A DNA stretch of 32,880 bases, from IMG/VR virus record IMGVR_UViG_3300017757_000060, positions 1-32,880 of that record. One strand, given 5' to 3'. The notes under the pieces were generated by a model that ran no database searches, was not told the origin of the DNA, and saw only the letters and a list, made by a program, of their open reading frames with translations. The stretch comes from a virus. Below, piece by piece: positions 1 through 7,950 of the stretch (positions within the stretch are counted from its first letter, which is position 1; each line of letters begins with the position of its first letter). The position numbers and the translations under genes are program-made.

Positions 1-150
1 GATGTATATACAATACCAACAAGTGAGTTTGGTAATTTAGATATAGGTAGTAATTATTCTGTAAAAGTAGAATTTTGCTATGAAAATTCAGATAATCAAT
101 GTGCAGAAACTTTAACATTTAATTTATCTAATGATGCTAAATTATTTTGA
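1..150 (+). CDS. C-terminal end of an unknown plus-strand protein (partial)
   Basis: This frame is open from the window edge to a TGA at 148-150 and encodes 49 residues. The peptide (..NYSVKVEFCYENSDNQ..) alternates polar and hydrophobic residues like the last strands of an Ig/FN3-type beta-sandwich, as in phage appendage proteins. That fold is an inference from composition only. The gene runs toward the late block and overlaps the 3' end of the opposing gene by 55 bases. It could be the end of a plus-strand tail or host-recognition gene, or a chance open frame. The natural-looking residue composition favours a real gene. Confidence 0.5.
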   Translation, partial: DVYTIPTSEFGNLDIGSNYSVKVEFCYENSDNQCAETLTFNLSNDAKLF

Positions 151-827
151 GCAAATCCAATTGATTTGTTCATATCTTGTTTAGAACCTAATGCTCTACT
201 TGTTTCTCCATATGATTGTTCAGTGAGTGAAATCATTCTCTCTAAGCTCATAGGAGTTTTAGTAGGTGCTACATACTGTAACATTCCTAAAGGTGGAGTA
301 TATGAAGTTCGAGATCTATGACTTTCTAATGTTGTTACTCTTCCATCAAGTGCAACAAGATCATTTTGTATTTGATTTATTGAGCTAATTTGACCACAAA
401 GCACATTTGCTAAATATACAGCATAACTCTCACCCGATTTACCATCATATAAAGGTAATGATGTAATTTGATTTCCTTGATCATCCGTATACTTAAGACA
501 TTCAGGTAATGGAATTTCACATGAACATGGATCACTCTCTGAAGAATTATGTGAACACACCTCATTAATGATATTTTGAATAAGCTCTTGAATTGTATTT
601 GCCCTACCGTATCCAGTTTCTATGCATAATTGATTTATTGTATCAATATTTACACCTGAAGCTTCAGTAGTTGTATTAGCTAGTGTCTCACAAAGTTTTG
701 CTATTACATCACTTACTGTATCCCCATTACATACATCTACACAAGTAAGTTCTGGACCTTGCCCAACTACCCAATCTGAAGATGTATTATCACAACCATT
801 AGTTGTATTTGATTTATTAGGTATCAT
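96..827 (-). CDS. Cys-rich phage structural or fibre-associated protein
   Basis: This 243-residue protein has no family I can name with certainty. Residues 25-100 hold spaced patterns of the type VxDVIxxLCxxL and INQLCIETG, and Cys recurs through the first 145 residues. Residues 140-175 (ISSINQIQNDLVALDGRVTTLE) look like a short coiled coil, a usual trimerisation element of phage fibres. It is the last gene of the late block, after the 947-aa fibre gene and with its own promoter-like element at 867-889, so it is probably a fibre, base or adaptor protein. Its 3' end overlaps a plus-strand reading frame. The start is the first ATG, behind an A/T-rich leader. Confidence 0.7.
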   Translation of the reverse strand: MIPNKSNTTNGCDNTSSDWVVGQGPELTCVDVCNGDTVSDVIAKLCETLANTTTEASGVNIDTINQLCIETGYGRANTIQELIQNIINEVCSHNSSESDPCSCEIPLPECLKYTDDQGNQITSLPLYDGKSGESYAVYLANVLCGQISSINQIQNDLVALDGRVTTLESHRSRTSYTPPLGMLQYVAPTKTPMSLERMISLTEQSYGETSRALGSKQDMNKSIGFAQNNLASLDKLNVKVSAH

Positions 828-866
828 AAATATTTATTTCTTTGTAGTTGTATTTAATACATGTAT

Positions 867-889
867 ACATTATAATATACAGATTTTTT
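867..889 (-). promoter_or_regulatory. candidate late promoter, site a
   Basis: The minus-strand sequence reads AAAAAATCTGTATATTATAA and continues into TGT. It contains the exact 9-mer GTATATTAT (872-880), found ahead of six minus-strand transcription units. It lies about 45 bases upstream of the ATG at 827. Promoter function is inferred from recurrence, orientation and position. Confidence 0.5.
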
Positions 890-949
890 ATGATACAACC
901 AAGTTATTCATTTTGTTTCTTATTTAGTATTGTCAACTTATTAATATTA

Positions 950-1925
950 TTAAGAATGTTGACAAGCAGTACAACTTCCATCATCTACATTTGTTCCTGT
1001 TAATACCTGCCCTGTTATTGGATCTATAAATCCTGTTGGTGATGGTGCAGGTCCTGCTGGTCCTATATAATTATTACACCATTGATAACTAGGATCAGTA
1101 CAACCAAGCCAAAGACAACTACCATCATCTACAGTAGCATGTATATACCAGTTAGATGCACTAGGGTCCATACATCCATATACAAATGGCTGACAAGATC
1201 CGTTATCACATGTTGCGTTAGGATTATAGTTTTGTTGAGTTGGATCACAACATCCAGGAATCCCATTCATCATTGTTCCTGTACCATTAACATGGAAAGC
1301 AAAAGCTAATATTGCACCTGTTGCTTTAAAAACAAATGTATCAGATGTAGATTGTGCTATAAATGATATACTTTGAGCACCAGTACCGGTTATGTTTGTA
1401 GTCTGCTGCAGTACATTATCTGTATATTGATAGAACGTACAACCAGAAGGATTTAATGTAAAATTAGTAGTAAAATCATATGTTTGACCCACTATTAGAT
1501 TAGACATTTTTTGTAAAACTCCATTTTCATCTATACCACCTATATTACCTGATGCCTCAGTCATCTCATCTGAATTACCACTAAATCTATACCAAATGCC
1601 AGGAACAAAAGTGGTATATGCTGAATCTATATAAGTTTGTGGTAAAGCCCCTACTATATTTATAACTGAACTTGAAGCATTTAATGTAGCAAAATCAGTG
1701 CCATCTACCAATTGATCACCATCAGGAACAGGAATTTGTGTACATGGTTCACAACCATACTCACAAGAACCATCGTCTATTAATGTGGTATTTGCTGGAA
1801 CTGTTCCATAATAATTATTAGCAAGCACATCAGTACAACCATATACCGTATAAGTACAACTACTATCATCTGTTGTAGCAAGTGGATCATAGTTGTCAGC
1901 ATCCATATCTATACATCCCATTCTT
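950..1925 (-). repeat. five protein-level GCxDPxAxNYxPxATxDDGSC repeats
   Basis: Within the 947-aa protein, five units begin at about residues 624, 649, 845, 870 and 895: GCIDMDADNYDPLATTDDSS, GCTDVLANNYYGT(..)DDGSC, GCCDPTQQNYNPNATCDNGS, GCMDPSASNWYIHATVDDGS and GCTDPSYQWCNNY(..)DDGSC. Each keeps two Cys and a Ca-binding-like Asp cluster. The motif is widespread in secreted, often T9SS-exported, proteins of marine Bacteroidota. Units 2 and 3 are split by about 170 residues of another beta-rich domain, and units 2 and 5 carry insertions. Confidence 0.8.
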
Positions 1926-3793
1926 TTTACAGGTATTTCTGGGATAGTAAAATTATTTGTTGCTGACCAGTTTGATTCTTCATCTACACATATGCTTTTT
2001 ATTTTATATTCATAATGACCTGGCGCAAGAGCTAAGAAATTTTGGAATATTGTTCCAGTTGAACTCATTGTTAAACCTGATATAACATTCCAAGCATCTT
2101 GACCTACTAATCTCCAATACATTGTATAAGTTTCTGCCGTTACATCATTACCTGCTGCATAATTTGCATCTGTAAATGTAATTGACATATTAGGTGAGCT
2201 AAAAACTTCAGATACAAATGAAGGGGCTACACAACTACAAAGAGGTTTATTTGTTGAGCATGTTTCTAAATCTGGATCTGTAACAACAATATCAACCTGT
2301 TGTACTGCACAACCACCACTTGTTGTAAAACATTCACATAAATTAAATGTATGTAAAGTATTAACTGATGCATCTTCTACTACAATGATAAGACTACCTT
2401 CTTCATTTGTTGTATAAGTTCCCCCATCAAATATAATGCTATAGTTAGGCATTATATCTCCATTTTGATTTACTACATAGATCATTAATGTTTCTGTGTC
2501 ACATGGTAGCTTTGGGCCACTACTTGCTACACATTGTAATGTCTCAGAACCGGGAGCATAGTATTCACTAAAACCTTCAGGACATGTTAATGTTGTTGAA
2601 GGATCACCGTCTTCCCACATACATTGTTCACAAGTACCACCAGCAGCAAAAACATAAGTACTACCAGTTGGACATTCCGTATTAAGAATATCTAGACCTG
2701 GAGCTAAAACATTTCCACCTTGAGATCCAATTGGTACTCCAGTAAAATCTTCAGATATGGTTGAAGCAAGTTCAGTTAAATCTGATCTTTGTGTTGAGCT
2801 AATAATTTCACTAGCAGTATTATCCCAAATAACATATCCTAGTTGTGGATCATATGGCATAGAACCTCCGGGTTGTAATGATTTTACTCTTACTTCAACA
2901 AAATTACATCCTGCGGTTAAGTCAATAGGATATATCATCATTTGCCAAGTGGTAAACGCACCAAAGTTTAAAGTGTTCATCATTGATGCATTACAACTAT
3001 TAGACCAACTGCTTTGCACAGCAGCATTAGATGTAGGAAATCCATACATAGGATTAAATATAGTTTGTGCTGTATTAGTATTAACAACGCCTTCTCCTAT
3101 AATGGCTGCTCCATTAACTTTAACTCCATAATTTGGGTGAGATGCAAAACCAATATAAACTGTTTTAGCAGTAGGAGTACTAATCCATGCTGTATTGCTT
3201 TTTACACTAAAATTACCCCACGCTGCTGATGTTCCTTTTGCTAATGCATTCCAAAAACTAATTTCTGTTACACCAGGTATATTAGCACCATTAACTGTAC
3301 CATCATAAGTTTGAAGCCAATGATTAGGACCTATTTGAGTAGAACTACCTGTTCCATCTACCGCGAAAGTACTAAATATAAGAGGACAATCTATACCAAA
3401 ATAAATATCATTTTTATGAACAGCTTCTATACCATTTTGCTGTACTATTGGAGTATAACTAATAGTGGTTGTTGTTGTTGTAGATTCTATTGGGTCTGTA
3501 AATCCCTCACAGAGTCCTGTTACCGTATTAAATGTAGCTGGGGGAGTACATGATCCATCAAAATTAGGATCAGACAGTATTGCTCTATCATATGCTTCTG
3601 GTAATACAGATATTGTTCTGTCATCCCAACCACATAGTTCATTTTTTATAACAATTTTATCTAGATCAAAAGGACAACAATATGTTATACCATATCTTTC
3701 TGCCCGCATTTTTTTAAATGCTTTATCAGCAAAATCTGTTTTGATATTGATTTGCTTTACTAACTCTTCATGTGTTTTTTTCTTAAATCCCAT
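950..3793 (-). CDS. large secreted-protein-like phage fibre/appendage protein with GC..DDGSC repeats
   Basis: This 947-aa protein is the largest in the late block. The N-terminal 100 residues are unrelated to the rest and probably anchor it to the virion. A Thr run (about 103-112) follows, then a beta-rich region (about 115-335) with YIGFASHPNYGVKVNG, reminiscent of carbohydrate-binding beta-sandwiches. Residues about 435-500 resemble a carboxypeptidase-regulatory-like fold (IYVVNQNGDIMPNYSIIFDG). Residues about 520-620 are an FN3-like domain with a YxYxIxSxC core. Five copies of a GCxDxxxxNYxxxATxDDGSC repeat fill most of the C-terminus. These domains suggest a receptor-binding or host-surface-adhesion protein. 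It follows the 182-aa gene by 16 bases, so the two are probably co-transcribed. Confidence 0.75.
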   Translation of the reverse strand: MGFKKKTHEELVKQINIKTDFADKAFKKMRAERYGITYCCPFDLDKIVIKNELCGWDDRTISVLPEAYDRAILSDPNFDGSCTPPATFNTVTGLCEGFTDPIESTTTTTTISYTPIVQQNGIEAVHKNDIYFGIDCPLIFSTFAVDGTGSSTQIGPNHWLQTYDGTVNGANIPGVTEISFWNALAKGTSAAWGNFSVKSNTAWISTPTAKTVYIGFASHPNYGVKVNGAAIIGEGVVNTNTAQTIFNPMYGFPTSNAAVQSSWSNSCNASMMNTLNFGAFTTWQMMIYPIDLTAGCNFVEVRVKSLQPGGSMPYDPQLGYVIWDNTASEIISSTQRSDLTELASTISEDFTGVPIGSQGGNVLAPGLDILNTECPTGSTYVFAAGGTCEQCMWEDGDPSTTLTCPEGFSEYYAPGSETLQCVASSGPKLPCDTETLMIYVVNQNGDIMPNYSIIFDGGTYTTNEEGSLIIVVEDASVNTLHTFNLCECFTTSGGCAVQQVDIVVTDPDLETCSTNKPLCSCVAPSFVSEVFSSPNMSITFTDANYAAGNDVTAETYTMYWRLVGQDAWNVISGLTMSSTGTIFQNFLALAPGHYEYKIKSICVDEESNWSATNNFTIPEIPVKRMGCIDMDADNYDPLATTDDSSCTYTVYGCTDVLANNYYGTVPANTTLIDDGSCEYGCEPCTQIPVPDGDQLVDGTDFATLNASSSVINIVGALPQTYIDSAYTTFVPGIWYRFSGNSDEMTEASGNIGGIDENGVLQKMSNLIVGQTYDFTTNFTLNPSGCTFYQYTDNVLQQTTNITGTGAQSISFIAQSTSDTFVFKATGAILAFAFHVNGTGTMMNGIPGCCDPTQQNYNPNATCDNGSCQPFVYGCMDPSASNWYIHATVDDGSCLWLGCTDPSYQWCNNYIGPAGPAPSPTGFIDPITGQVLTGTNVDDGSCTACQHS

Positions 3794-3809
3794 CTCTATA
3801 GTTTATGAG

Positions 3810-4358
3810 TTAGCAACATACATCACAAGTTATTTTTTTAAGTTTCTTTTTTGCAAATTCATAAATCTCCATTCCTTCATTGGGGCTTTGACAAAATTCT
3901 ACTTTTGCTTTTGCAGCATCAATAAGTGTTCTTATATAATACATTTCATTTAATGTATCTTTTCTTGTTGAAGTAGGCTCACAAGGTGTTGTGTCTAACT
4001 CACATAATTTTTTATAATAAGTACTTAGTAGTTCAGTAACTCTTAAATGATTGTATTCTACATATACCTTATCATTTGGAGATACACTATAGTTGATAAT
4101 ATATATACCATCAGGCATAGTATTAATAGCTGTATTACAACTTGTAGTTTGTAATCCTATTGCACAAGCTGTAATAGGTAAATTAAAACCTTGTTGTACT
4201 GTTATTAATGTGGGTTGAGCAAATCCTGGTGGAGTAATTAAAAGTTCCTCACATTCAACAGGAATGCTGCTGCTATAGACACTTGTGTCAATAACAGAAA
4301 AAACTGAACAATTTGCACTTTCAGGGATTTCTAAGCTCAAAATGTGTTTAGAAGCCAT
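3810..4358 (-). CDS. hypothetical structural protein between tail and fibre genes
   Basis: This 182-residue protein is not recognised. The first 110 residues look beta-rich (IYIINYSVSPNDKVYVEYNHLRV), and the last 70 are helical and charged, ending in a Lys-rich segment and CDVCC. It starts just downstream of the promoter-like element at 4387-4409 and is followed after 16 bases by the large fibre gene. This places it as a probable fibre-attachment or tail-appendage protein. The protein has 11 Cys, unusual for a virion protein and in keeping with its Cys-rich neighbours. Confidence 0.65.
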   Translation of the reverse strand: MASKHILSLEIPESANCSVFSVIDTSVYSSSIPVECEELLITPPGFAQPTLITVQQGFNLPITACAIGLQTTSCNTAINTMPDGIYIINYSVSPNDKVYVEYNHLRVTELLSTYYKKLCELDTTPCEPTSTRKDTLNEMYYIRTLIDAAKAKVEFCQSPNEGMEIYEFAKKKLKKITCDVCC

Positions 4359-4386
4359 ATATATATGTTTTATTAGATATACTATT

Positions 4387-4409
4387 CATTAATAATATAC
4401 AAAATTTTC
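4387..4409 (-). promoter_or_regulatory. candidate late promoter, site b
   Basis: The minus-strand sequence is GAAAATTTTGTATATTATTA followed by ATG, containing GTATATTAT at 4392-4400. It sits between the terminator of the 495-aa gene and the ATG at 4358, about 34 bases upstream of that start. It is nearly identical over 16 bases to the site at 6025-6044. Function is inferred. Confidence 0.55.
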
Positions 4410-4416
4410 TAGATTA

Positions 4417-4458
4417 AAAGAAATAAAAAAGGAGCAGATTTTAATCTGCCCCCTTTTT
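4417..4458 (-). terminator. intrinsic terminator of the 495-aa structural gene
   Basis: On the minus strand, GGGGCAGATT and AATCTGCTCC pair around a two-base loop (plus-strand arms 4431-4440 and 4443-4452, one A-C mismatch). The stem is flanked by A and T tracts and followed by TTTTTTATTTCTTTT. It lies just downstream of the stop at 4482. Stem plus U-tract is the classic rho-independent pattern. Confidence 0.8.
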
Positions 4459-4481
4459 GGATAATTATATGATGTTAACTA

Positions 4482-5969
4482 TTATATGTTACCACCTTTT
4501 TCAACTAACTGTGCTACTGTAGAAACCTCAGCACCACCGTCCATTGTACGAACACCAGCTTGAACAGCAATCTTTAACCAATGCGTATCAAGATCTACAC
4601 CTCCAGAACACTTAGTGTATACTCTGTAGTGATATTGATCATTATCAAATATTCCAGAAGGATTGTTAAATCTTGGAACATTGTGAAGTAAGTGATAAAC
4701 TTTAAAGTGACCATTACAAGCACTTGTTTTATTATCTCTTCCTAAATCAGATACAATAGTTGACATTCCTTCTTGTTCTCTGAATCTACTAGAGTCTCTG
4801 TTTCCTTGGTTGTAAGGAGATTGTCTATAGTTTTCAGTTAAAAGAATATCATTAATTCCTGTTTCAGAAGAAGTTCTTCTTTGTTTAAATACTTGTGCAT
4901 TGTATGCATTTGCACCTACAGCACCATCTAGTACATAACCTTGACAAGCAACACATGGGTTACCAACTTCATCTTGTAAATCAGCTGAAACTTTAAGACC
5001 TCCTAATAAATAGAAATCTCTTGTGTCAAATGAGCAAGAAGTAAATTGAGTTTGTAACTCACAACTTGTTTTTAAAGTAATTACTAGTGAATATCTGTTA
5101 GGACTAAAGAATGATCCAGCACCTGTAGCACCTGCAGCAATTGCAGTAAGTGTATCAGCAGCACCACCAACAGTAGTAAATTTAACACCTCTTGCACCAC
5201 CTGCATAAATAGCAGTTTCTTGTGCAGAACCTACAGCAATTAAATCAGCTGGAGTTCCAGTTGGGGCAGCACCTCTATTTACATAAACAGATGCAGTTCC
5301 TAATTTACTCATAATAGGATCATTGTTAAATTGATCTCTAAAGTTTAATGCTACAATAGATGGAGCAATACCTGAGTGACCAGTAGTACCAGCAGCATTT
5401 AAGTCTTGTGCTAAACAGCACATGTCTACACCATTAGCAGGAACAGTTGATCCAGCAGGAGCCATTGGTAATGAACCTGATAAAGATTGGTAAGCATTGT
5501 GATTTAATAATCTTAATGCAGCAGTACCTTTAACATCTACTCTCATAATTGGATCAGATCCACATGGAAAACAAGATTTTGCAACAGTTGCAGCAGCAGC
5601 ACCTGAATTACTATCAGCTAAGATAGGTCCAATTTCTGTTACGTGAACAGCAGCTGTTTCATTGTTACATTCTGTAATCCACATATCAGAGATATATTTA
5701 GTCAGAATCATTTTTGATTTTGTACTTTCTTTGTATCCACCGTGACCTGGATTGTTTCCAATTGTGTCAGTTGGGTGGAATGAAGCTTGTCCTAGGTAGA
5801 ATCCTTTATTTCCTAGACCTCCTATTCCTGGAGTTCCTAATACTTTAAAGTCGGCACCTAAAAAAGCCATCTCACCTGTTGTAGTTAAGTCAACAGATGA
5901 TTCCGTGTTTGTTGTGTTTAGGGTTTCACAGTAAAATGCTTTCCCAAACGCATGATTAAAATAAGCCAT
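4482..5969 (-). CDS. abundant-type Ala/Gly/Thr-rich virion structural protein
   Basis: This 495-residue protein is rich in Ala, Gly, Thr and Asn, with no signal peptide or catalytic motif. The middle (about 100-300) is low-complexity and beta-like; the C-terminal third is more polar, with FKVYHLLHNVPRFNNPSGIF. It has its own promoter-like element (6025-6044) and a strong terminator (4417-4458), so it forms a single-gene transcription unit. That is the usual arrangement for a very abundant virion protein. Given its place after the ring-like gene, a major tail or muzzle component is the leading guess. A second capsid-type protein is possible, though the 541-aa protein fits the major capsid role better. 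Confidence 0.65.
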   Translation of the reverse strand: MAYFNHAFGKAFYCETLNTTNTESSVDLTTTGEMAFLGADFKVLGTPGIGGLGNKGFYLGQASFHPTDTIGNNPGHGGYKESTKSKMILTKYISDMWITECNNETAAVHVTEIGPILADSNSGAAAATVAKSCFPCGSDPIMRVDVKGTAALRLLNHNAYQSLSGSLPMAPAGSTVPANGVDMCCLAQDLNAAGTTGHSGIAPSIVALNFRDQFNNDPIMSKLGTASVYVNRGAAPTGTPADLIAVGSAQETAIYAGGARGVKFTTVGGAADTLTAIAAGATGAGSFFSPNRYSLVITLKTSCELQTQFTSCSFDTRDFYLLGGLKVSADLQDEVGNPCVACQGYVLDGAVGANAYNAQVFKQRRTSSETGINDILLTENYRQSPYNQGNRDSSRFREQEGMSTIVSDLGRDNKTSACNGHFKVYHLLHNVPRFNNPSGIFDNDQYHYRVYTKCSGGVDLDTHWLKIAVQAGVRTMDGGAEVSTVAQLVEKGGNI

Positions 5970-6024
5970 AATTTGTCTTTTTTTTTAGTTAATATTGATA
6001 TTGATATATTTGTAACTTCATGTT

Positions 6025-6044
6025 ACATTAATAATATACAAAAT
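6025..6044 (-). promoter_or_regulatory. candidate late promoter, site c
   Basis: The minus-strand sequence reads ATTTTGTATATTATTAATGT. It contains GTATATTAT at 6031-6039, about 62 bases upstream of the ATG at 5969, in the gap after the stop of the ring-like gene at 6066. It shares TTTTGTATATTATTAATG with the site at 4387-4409. Confidence 0.55.
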
Positions 6045-6065
6045 ATTTATCATTTACTTTATATA

Positions 6066-6794
6066 TTAATTATTTTTTTCAGCATTAGCAGAACCTCTCA
6101 TATATGTATTTACATCATTAATATCACCAGCAATTATAGAACATGCTTCATCAATGATTAGTTCAACTATATCATCTTTGAATTCTGATTCTACTTCTGC
6201 TGGAGATGCAACTAGTGTATAAGGATCTACACAATCTAATATTTGTATATTTCTTGGTTGTCTATAATATGTTAAAAGTGGTGCAACAATATCAAAATCT
6301 CTTTTATAGATTCTAATTCTATTACCTTGTATTGTACAATAAGTTTCTCCCCAATCAAAATCAGGTCTTTTTAATGGATCTCTCATAATTAAATCTACAT
6401 TAGACTCTTCTGATAAATATACTGTCATTGATCTTCCATGATAATCACCACGTTTATCAATAGTATATGGACAACATTTATTATATGCTTCTGTAGAAAC
6501 TCTTTTGTATTCAAAATAATCTACTGGAAAATTAGTTGATTCAATAAAATCTTCTTCTTCAGTAAAGGTTAAACCTAAATCAGTGAGTAAAATTTGTAAA
6601 TCATCTATTCTTCTTTTAGACATTTCATCTCCTTCTTTATACATATTGTTTCCATGCAATTGTCTTCTACACCACTCTACCTGAGCTTTGTTAAAAGCCT
6701 CAACTATTTGCCAACACTCTAAATTATCATAGTCATTACTAGCTAATTTATTAAGTCTTTGTTTAAATTTTATTTGTAGTGTAGTATTATTCAT
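6066..6794 (-). CDS. head-tail ring / tail-tube-like protein (crAss-type)
   Basis: This 242-residue protein starts helical (LQIKFKQRLNKL..NDYDNLECWQIVEAFNKAQ, read in parts), followed by a conserved-looking EWCRRQL and SKRRIDDLQ segment. A beta-rich middle follows (YLSEESNVDLIMRDPLKRPDF, CTIQGNRIRIYKR), and the C-terminus is helical (IVELIIDEACSIIAGDIND). I associate this architecture with the first ring or connector protein of crAss-like phages; the link is from memory of the family. ATG 6794 is chosen over 6809 because it begins two bases after the preceding stop and the conserved helix starts there. Its position after the capsid genes fits a head-completion role. Confidence 0.6.
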   Translation of the reverse strand: MNNTTLQIKFKQRLNKLASNDYDNLECWQIVEAFNKAQVEWCRRQLHGNNMYKEGDEMSKRRIDDLQILLTDLGLTFTEEEDFIESTNFPVDYFEYKRVSTEAYNKCCPYTIDKRGDYHGRSMTVYLSEESNVDLIMRDPLKRPDFDWGETYCTIQGNRIRIYKRDFDIVAPLLTYYRQPRNIQILDCVDPYTLVASPAEVESEFKDDIVELIIDEACSIIAGDINDVNTYMRGSANAEKNN

Positions 6795-6796
6795 AA

Positions 6797-7870
6797 TTAC
6801 ATATTCCAATAATATTCAATCTGACTTAGTAGCCCCATTAAGTGTTCTTCATTTAAAGGATTCTTAAGCCATTCTAAACAATGTTCATTTGTTTTACCCA
6901 TTCTAACTGAACCAAAATAAATCCATCCATCTGTTTTAGTTGTAATTAGAGCATAACCTGCTGCATCAGTAAGAACTGCTTTTAATTTTAAGTCTTCCAT
7001 AGACATTCTTGAAGTTGCTAAAAACTTTTCAGCAGATCTTCTTTCATTTCTATCATGACCGTCTCCATGAATAAATGCATCCATATTTTCATAAACCACA
7101 TCATTAGCAGTAGATTTATTATATTGCGTACTATTAGCATCTACAATTTTTGCAACATAAAATAACTTTGTATTTTCTGAATCATACATTGTAGTTAATG
7201 CTGATAATGCTCTATTTCTTAATTTAGATATTTCTGTTCTTGTACTTACTGTATCTTCTAATTTATCTAAATAAAATTTACAACCTTGTTTATTTTTAGC
7301 ATCTTTTAAATTTTTTGCAACAATGGAAAAACCACCAGCTTCAATAGCATATAGTTTAATTAGATCATAAGGATCACTACTAGGATCTAAAAATACAGGA
7401 TCATTACCAACCCTTATACTTATTTTTCCCCAGAATACATGATTATCATGTCTAAGTAATTTTACTTTATTCCAAAATTCAGGATCTTCTTCATCTAAAA
7501 TATTAGCAGCTAAATCTCTTTCTAGTATTGTAACTGCTTTTCTTATTTCTGCAACTTTTGCATTCCTTTTTTCTGGTGAAAGTTTTCTAATTTCAGGAGC
7601 AAATTCATTAAGTCCAGTTACATATCTTTTAATTCCATTAATTTCAAGACATGATAATTCTTCTTCATGAACAACACCATCAAATAGTGACATACTGTAT
7701 GATTCAAGACCCATGTTTTCCATAGCCCCATCAAAATATGTTCTTATTGCTATAGATTGATTTTTACCTTCTTGGTATTTTTCAATCATAGTTACTTCTC
7801 TTATTGCCTCTGTTGTATATGTTGGTTCAACAGAGATTACTTCTTTTTCTTTTTTGTTTGCTTTTGCCAT
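6797..7870 (-). CDS. capsid-adjacent conserved structural protein
   Basis: This 357-residue protein follows the major capsid gene. It opens with a charged Lys/Glu segment, then a mixed alpha/beta core. The central helical part (about 100-125, IRKAVTILERDLAANIL) precedes WGKISIRVGNDPVFLDPSSD and a C-terminal helical region ending in LLSQIEYYWNM. I cannot name the family firmly. A gene of this size next to the capsid gene in crAss-like phages encodes an auxiliary capsid or head-tail protein, which is my working guess. A terminator precedes it, so its transcription depends on read-through or a nearby unrecognised promoter. Confidence 0.6.
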   Translation of the reverse strand: MAKANKKEKEVISVEPTYTTEAIREVTMIEKYQEGKNQSIAIRTYFDGAMENMGLESYSMSLFDGVVHEEELSCLEINGIKRYVTGLNEFAPEIRKLSPEKRNAKVAEIRKAVTILERDLAANILDEEDPEFWNKVKLLRHDNHVFWGKISIRVGNDPVFLDPSSDPYDLIKLYAIEAGGFSIVAKNLKDAKNKQGCKFYLDKLEDTVSTRTEISKLRNRALSALTTMYDSENTKLFYVAKIVDANSTQYNKSTANDVVYENMDAFIHGDGHDRNERRSAEKFLATSRMSMEDLKLKAVLTDAAGYALITTKTDGWIYFGSVRMGKTNEHCLEWLKNPLNEEHLMGLLSQIEYYWNM

Positions 7871-7900
7871 TTTAAATTTGGTTTTAATTAAAATTACTTA

Positions 7901-7932
7901 AAAAGAAATAAAGAGGGGGACACGCCCCCTCT
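7901..7932 (-). terminator. intrinsic terminator after the major capsid gene
   Basis: A perfect 8-bp GC-rich stem (plus-strand arms 7912-7919 AGAGGGGG and 7925-7932 CCCCCTCT, 5-base loop) lies just downstream of the capsid stop at 7951. In the minus direction it is followed by TTTATTTCTTTT. It is one of the most stable hairpins in the window and should set capsid mRNA ends. Confidence 0.85.
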
Positions 7933-7950
7933 CTAAATCATATATGAATA

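Noticed and set aside
2757-3953. Several plus-strand open frames opposite the fibre and 182-aa genes
   Set aside because: They only mirror the long minus-strand gene; no start context and no conserved residues.
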